From Pseudomonadota bacterium (GTDB taxonomy: Bacteria > Myxococcota_A > UBA796 > SXON01), in assembly GCA_005776735.1 (NCBI GenBank), contig SXOM01000325.1, forward strand, positions 1-9,462: a DNA stretch of 9,462 nucleotides, written 5' to 3'. This document shows positions 6,771-9,462 of this stretch, in pieces. The notes below the pieces were generated by a model. It was not told where the DNA came from, ran no database searches, and saw nothing but the letters and a program-made list of their open reading frames with translations. The translations under genes and the position numbers were made by a program. Within the stretch, counting starts at the first letter, position 1; every line of letters starts with the position of its first letter.

Positions 6771-7348
6771 GCCTTGGCTCCGGCGCGCAGCGCGATGGCG
6801 GTCCACTGGTCGCGCGCCGACATCCGCCGTTCACGCTTGGGTTTGGCGACGATGGCCCCGAGCGCGGCGCGGTGGCCGGCGTGGCCGAGGTGGGTGACCG
6901 CGATGGCCAGCGCGTCGGTCTCGTCCGGCGGGACGTCGGCGTGCAGGCCCAGGAGCACCGCCATCATGCGGGCGATCTGGGTCTTGTCGGCCTTGCCGCT
7001 GCCGGTCACCGTCTTCTTGATGGTCATGGCGTTGTAGGTTTGCAGCCCGAGCCCCGCCACCGCCAGGAGCGCCACGCCGCGGGCTTGCCCGAGCACCAGC
7101 GCGCTCGCGGCGCTGCGGTGGGCGAAGATCTCTTCCATCGCGGCTTCGGTGGGCGCCCACACCCGCACCACCTCGGCGAGCCCGAGGTGGATGGCCTGCA
7201 GTCGGGTCGGCATCGGCGCCTCGGGATCGGTGCGGATGACCCCCGACGCCAGGCGCACCATCCGGCCGCCCGTGCGCTCGACCACGCCCCAGCCGGTGGT
7301 GCGGCTGCCGGGGTCCACCCCGATCACGCGGGCATCGCGCTGCATCAT
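6767..7348 (-). CDS. ruvC: Crossover junction endodeoxyribonuclease RuvC
   Basis: A 193-residue RuvC, the dimeric nuclease that resolves Holliday junctions by paired nicks. Its RNase H-like fold is clear: VIGVDPGSRTTGWG carries the first catalytic Asp (D12), AMEEIF carries Glu72, and PPDETDALAIAVTH carries D142 and D145, matching E. coli D7, E66, D138 and D141. LGQARG (87-92) and TIKKTVTGSGKADK (109-122) are also family hallmarks. It is about 20 residues longer than E. coli RuvC because of a basic C-terminal tail (168-193). The ATG at 7348 is preceded by GGAG five nt upstream; a second ATG follows directly. The frame stays open far upstream to 9076, but that is antisense to the PEGA gene. First gene of the operon, divergent from the PEGA gene across 27 nt. 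Confidence 0.97.
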   Translation of the reverse strand: MMQRDARVIGVDPGSRTTGWGVVERTGGRMVRLASGVIRTDPEAPMPTRLQAIHLGLAEVVRVWAPTEAAMEEIFAHRSAASALVLGQARGVALLAVAGLGLQTYNAMTIKKTVTGSGKADKTQIARMMAVLLGLHADVPPDETDALAIAVTHLGHAGHRAALGAIVAKPKRERRMSARDQWTAIALRAGAKA

Positions 7349-7375
7349 GTGCGCTCCGTATCCCGGCCGGGTACG

Positions 7376-8668
7376 ATGCCGGCCATGCTGCTGCCGCTGT
7401 TGGCCTCGCTCGCGCTCGCGGGCGACGAACCCGATGTCCTGGTCGTCGGGGCGCACATCCCCGGCCTGGTCGGCGAGGCGGCCACCGAGGCGGCGCTCAC
7501 GTTGGAAAAGGCGCTGGACGACCGCGCCCCGGTCGATGCGCTGGGCCCCGCCGACGTGAGCAAGCTCATCCGCGGCCGCGAGGCCATCATCCTGGAGACG
7601 TTCGCGGTCGGCCCGGGCCGGGAGCGCCTCAAGGAGGCGCGCCTGCTCTACGACCGCGCCCAGGTCGAAGAAGCGCAGCCCGTGGCCGAAGAGGCGGTGG
7701 CGCTCTTGCAGAAGGGCATGGCGGTGAGCACCTCCACCCACGACCTGGCCGACGCCTGGGTGCTCGTGGGCATGATCCGCGTGGCGCTGGGCGACGAGAA
7801 GGCCGCGTTGAGCGCGTTCCGGCGGTCGGCCACGCTCGACGTCGAGCGCGAGCTCGACGCGGTCAACCATCCGCCGCGCATCATCGAGCTCTACGACAGC
7901 GCCCGTGCCGACCTCGGGCGCAAGGAGCCGGCGCGGGTCACCGTCCAGACCTCGGTGGGCGCGACCGTGTACCTCGACGGCAAGGACCTCGGCGCGGCCC
8001 CGGTGGCCGAGATCGAGGTCACTCCTGGCGAACACTACCTGCTCGTGCGCGCCGACGGCGGGGCCACTGCGTTCGAGACGCTCAACGTCACCGCGGGCGA
8101 AGCACGCCCGGTCGACGTGGCGCTCCAGGCGCAGGGGCTCGGTGTCGCCGCCGACGACAACCCCGGCCGCAGCCGCCAGGTCCGCGACCTGTACCGCGCG
8201 TTCGGCAACTACGACGACGGTGTGGCCGTGCTGGTCGCGGGCCAGGTCAGCCGCACCCAGGTGGGGGTGCAGCTCTATTCGCCCCGCACCGGCAACTTCT
8301 CCCGCGTGCTCACGGCCGACTCGGGCGACGATCCCGTGGGCGCGATCACCGACCTGTTGCCCACCGTCGGCACCTACCTGACCGAAAACGGCGACGTCCG
8401 CGCCGACCGTGTGGGCGCCCAGGTCTTGCCGCTGGACATCGGCACCAACGCGGTCCTCGCGCGCCTGCTCTACGATCCGCCGTCCCCCGACGAGGGCGGC
8501 ACCACCACCATCGTCCGCAAGGGCGTACCGTGGTGGGTCTGGGCCGGCACCGGCGCGGTGGTGGCGGGCGCGGGGGCCACGGTGGCGGTGGTCGTGCTCA
8601 ACCAGGAGCCCTCCGCCGAACCGCCGGCCACGGATCAGGGCACCATCGTCTTCGGCCCGATGCCCTGA
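7376..8668 (+). CDS. exported PEGA-domain protein with TPR-like helices and C-terminal membrane segment
   Basis: A 430-residue envelope protein. An N-terminal hydrophobic leader (MPAMLLPLLASLALAGDEPD) is followed by an alpha/beta region to about 80. Residues 85-155 are paired helices resembling tetratricopeptide repeats (DLADAWVLVGMIRVALGDEK, then AALSAFRRSATLD). Residues 187-250 form a PEGA domain with VGATVYLDGKDLGAAPV and TPGEHYLLVRADG, a surface fold common in Myxococcota-like genomes. A variable domain follows (262-375), then a membrane segment (385-408, WWVWAGTGAVVAGAGATVAVVVL region) and a short tail. Start could be ATG 7376 or ATG 7385, nine nt later. Divergent from ruvC. Probable surface or scaffold role; the exact function is unknown. 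Confidence 0.85.
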   Translation: MPAMLLPLLASLALAGDEPDVLVVGAHIPGLVGEAATEAALTLEKALDDRAPVDALGPADVSKLIRGREAIILETFAVGPGRERLKEARLLYDRAQVEEAQPVAEEAVALLQKGMAVSTSTHDLADAWVLVGMIRVALGDEKAALSAFRRSATLDVERELDAVNHPPRIIELYDSARADLGRKEPARVTVQTSVGATVYLDGKDLGAAPVAEIEVTPGEHYLLVRADGGATAFETLNVTAGEARPVDVALQAQGLGVAADDNPGRSRQVRDLYRAFGNYDDGVAVLVAGQVSRTQVGVQLYSPRTGNFSRVLTADSGDDPVGAITDLLPTVGTYLTENGDVRADRVGAQVLPLDIGTNAVLARLLYDPPSPDEGGTTTIVRKGVPWWVWAGTGAVVAGAGATVAVVVLNQEPSAEPPATDQGTIVFGPMP

Positions 8669-8675
8669 AGGGGCG

Positions 8676-8707
8676 CTTCGGGGCGAGCCGGTAGGCCTGT
8701 CCCGAAG
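8676..8707. terminator. strong hairpin between convergent genes, candidate bidirectional terminator
   Basis: Just after the PEGA gene stop and before the DUF218 stop, 8676-8685 pairs with 8698-8707 (CTTCGGG with CCCGAAG plus three pairs, two of them G-U). After an A/C mismatch, 8687-8689 pairs with 8694-8696 around a GGTA loop, giving 13 pairs in 32 nt. No T-run follows. The rest of 8669-8766 holds nothing else I can name. Confidence 0.5.
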
Positions 8708-8766
8708 GCGGCCGGGGCGGGGCCGGCTCGCGGCGCGGTGCGTGCGCGATCTCCCACGGAGCGGCG

Positions 8767-9438
8767 TCAGCCGCCGCGAAGCCAGGCCCCCGCCCGGATT
8801 TCGAGCATCGCGCGCGACATGTGCGGCAGCGGCGTGAGCGCCGCTTCCAGCGCGCCGAACAGGGCTTCGGTGCGCGCTTCGGCCTGGAGCGCGGCGGCGT
8901 CGGGGGTGCCGGCCTCGATCCACCGCCGCTCCTCGGGCGTCGCCCAGCGCCACAACGCCTCCGGCGCGTGCACCTCGGCGGCGGCGCCGGCTTCGCGGAA
9001 GAGCCGCCGGGCGCGCGGCACGTGGTAGCTCGCGGTGAGCACCAGGCCGCGGCGCGCCCCGCGCTCCCACAACCACGCCGCGCCGAGCAGCGCCTCTTCC
9101 CGGGTGCTGCGGGTCTGTTCGCGGCGGACCACCCGGGCCGGGTCGACGCCGAGCGCATCGAGGTGTTCGGCCACCAGGGCGGCGCCGCTCACCGGCTGCC
9201 CGCGCAGGCGGGCCTCGAGGGTGGCGACGCTGTGGGCGCCCGCACGGAGCGCAGCGGCGGCGGCGGCGGCGCGAGCGCGGAGCTCGCGCCCGGCGCGCTC
9301 GGGGTCGCGGCGGAGCTCCTTGCCGAGGATCACGACGGCGTCGAACGGGAAGGCCACGCCCCCGGCTATCCCGCCGCCCGGCTCGAAGTTCGACGTTGCC
9401 ACGCTCACCGACGGTGGGCCGGTGCAGCGGCCGCTCAC
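8767..9438 (-). CDS. DUF218 (YdcF/SanA/ElyC-type) family protein
   Basis: A 223-residue protein of the DUF218 family; E. coli relatives SanA and ElyC affect envelope integrity. Evidence: FPFDAVVILGKEL at 30-42 (first strand with the conserved Asp), EQTRSTREEALLGAAWLWERG at 107-127 (Ser-Thr and Glu helix motif), and LVLTASYHVPRARRLFREAG at 132-151, matching the family's Tyr-His and Pro-Arg signature. There is no membrane anchor, so it may be a soluble member. GTG at 9438 is chosen because AGGAGG lies six nt upstream. A later GTG at 9357 would start just before the domain and avoid the N-terminal 27 residues, which are encoded partly by the repeat at 9381-9428. Confidence 0.85.
   Translation of the reverse strand: MSGRCTGPPSVSVATSNFEPGGGIAGGVAFPFDAVVILGKELRRDPERAGRELRARAAAAAAALRAGAHSVATLEARLRGQPVSGAALVAEHLDALGVDPARVVRREQTRSTREEALLGAAWLWERGARRGLVLTASYHVPRARRLFREAGAAAEVHAPEALWRWATPEERRWIEAGTPDAAALQAEARTEALFGALEAALTPLPHMSRAMLEIRAGAWLRGG
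9381..9428. repeat. short dispersed repeat module, right copy
   Basis: Same module and orientation as 56-102, with about three substitutions and a 1-nt length difference. Here it lies inside the 5' end of the DUF218 frame and encodes SVSVATSNFEPG. The plus strand is also open rightward from here (GTG at 9420-9422 region, reading toward LLRRA), so a divergent gene or another structured repeat could begin past the edge. Confidence 0.7.
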
Positions 9439-9444
9439 GACCGA

Positions 9445-9452
9445 CCTCCTCC
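9445..9452 (-). promoter_or_regulatory. strong Shine-Dalgarno of the DUF218 gene
   Basis: On the minus strand GGAGGAGG ends six nt before GTG 9438. It is the best anti-16S match I noticed in the window, and it decides the long start over GTG 9408, 9402 or 9357. Confidence 0.55.
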
Positions 9453-9462
9453 GCCGCGCCGG

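Noticed and set aside
6767..9076. 769-residue minus-strand open frame spanning ruvC and the whole PEGA region
   Set aside because: Only its last 193 codons (RuvC) look like protein. The rest is antisense to the PEGA gene, low-complexity and rich in His, Arg and Gly, as expected in a GC-rich shadow frame.

Overview
The window is very GC-rich (roughly 70% or more by eye) and densely coded. It fits a high-GC deltaproteobacterial or Myxococcota-like chromosome: a PEGA-domain surface protein with TPR-like helices, several small exported proteins with very short signal peptides, GTG starts and 4-nt stop/start overlaps. This lineage guess is inference, because no rRNA or other taxonomic marker is present. 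I see no tRNA, rRNA, CRISPR array, transposase or phage gene.

Layout. Positions 1-365 hold no confident gene: a short repeat module (56-102), one copy of a structured repeat (164-364, + orientation) and a possible 5' gene fragment at the left edge. Next is a minus-strand cluster transcribed from 2971 down to 366: a small exported protein (2522-2971), a GT39-type membrane glycosyltransferase with a CBM60-like C-terminal end (814-2511), and a MAPEG-family membrane protein (366-779). Positions 2972-3505 carry no gene. They hold two near-identical copies of the same structured repeat, 276 bp apart, both in minus orientation. An RlmN/Cfr-family radical SAM methyltransferase (3506-4564, minus) follows, and its stop codon lies inside the adjacent repeat copy. 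A divergent exported, barrel-like protein (4614-5252, +) converges on a minus operon reading ruvC (7348-6767), ruvA (6770-6183) and a lipoprotein (6186-5320), coupled by ATGA and GTGA overlaps; ruvB is not present. Divergent from ruvC is a PEGA-domain protein (7376-8668, +), which converges on a DUF218/YdcF-type protein (8767-9438, minus).

How they fit together: ruvC and ruvA give Holliday-junction processing (resolvase and branch-migration specificity subunit). The RlmN-like enzyme points to RNA methylation. The other genes are mostly envelope-associated (glycosyl transfer, MAPEG, PEGA, lipoprotein, DUF218), with no obvious single pathway.

The most unusual element is the ~200-nt repeat family in three copies. 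The diverged copy (164-364) and the tandem pair (3023-3244, 3299-3520) differ in sequence across a long stem but keep it paired through compensating changes, with the same CUUG tetraloop. That pattern suggests a structured RNA or hairpin-type dispersed element located at gene 3' ends. The same neighbourhood shares a second short module with the right edge of the window.
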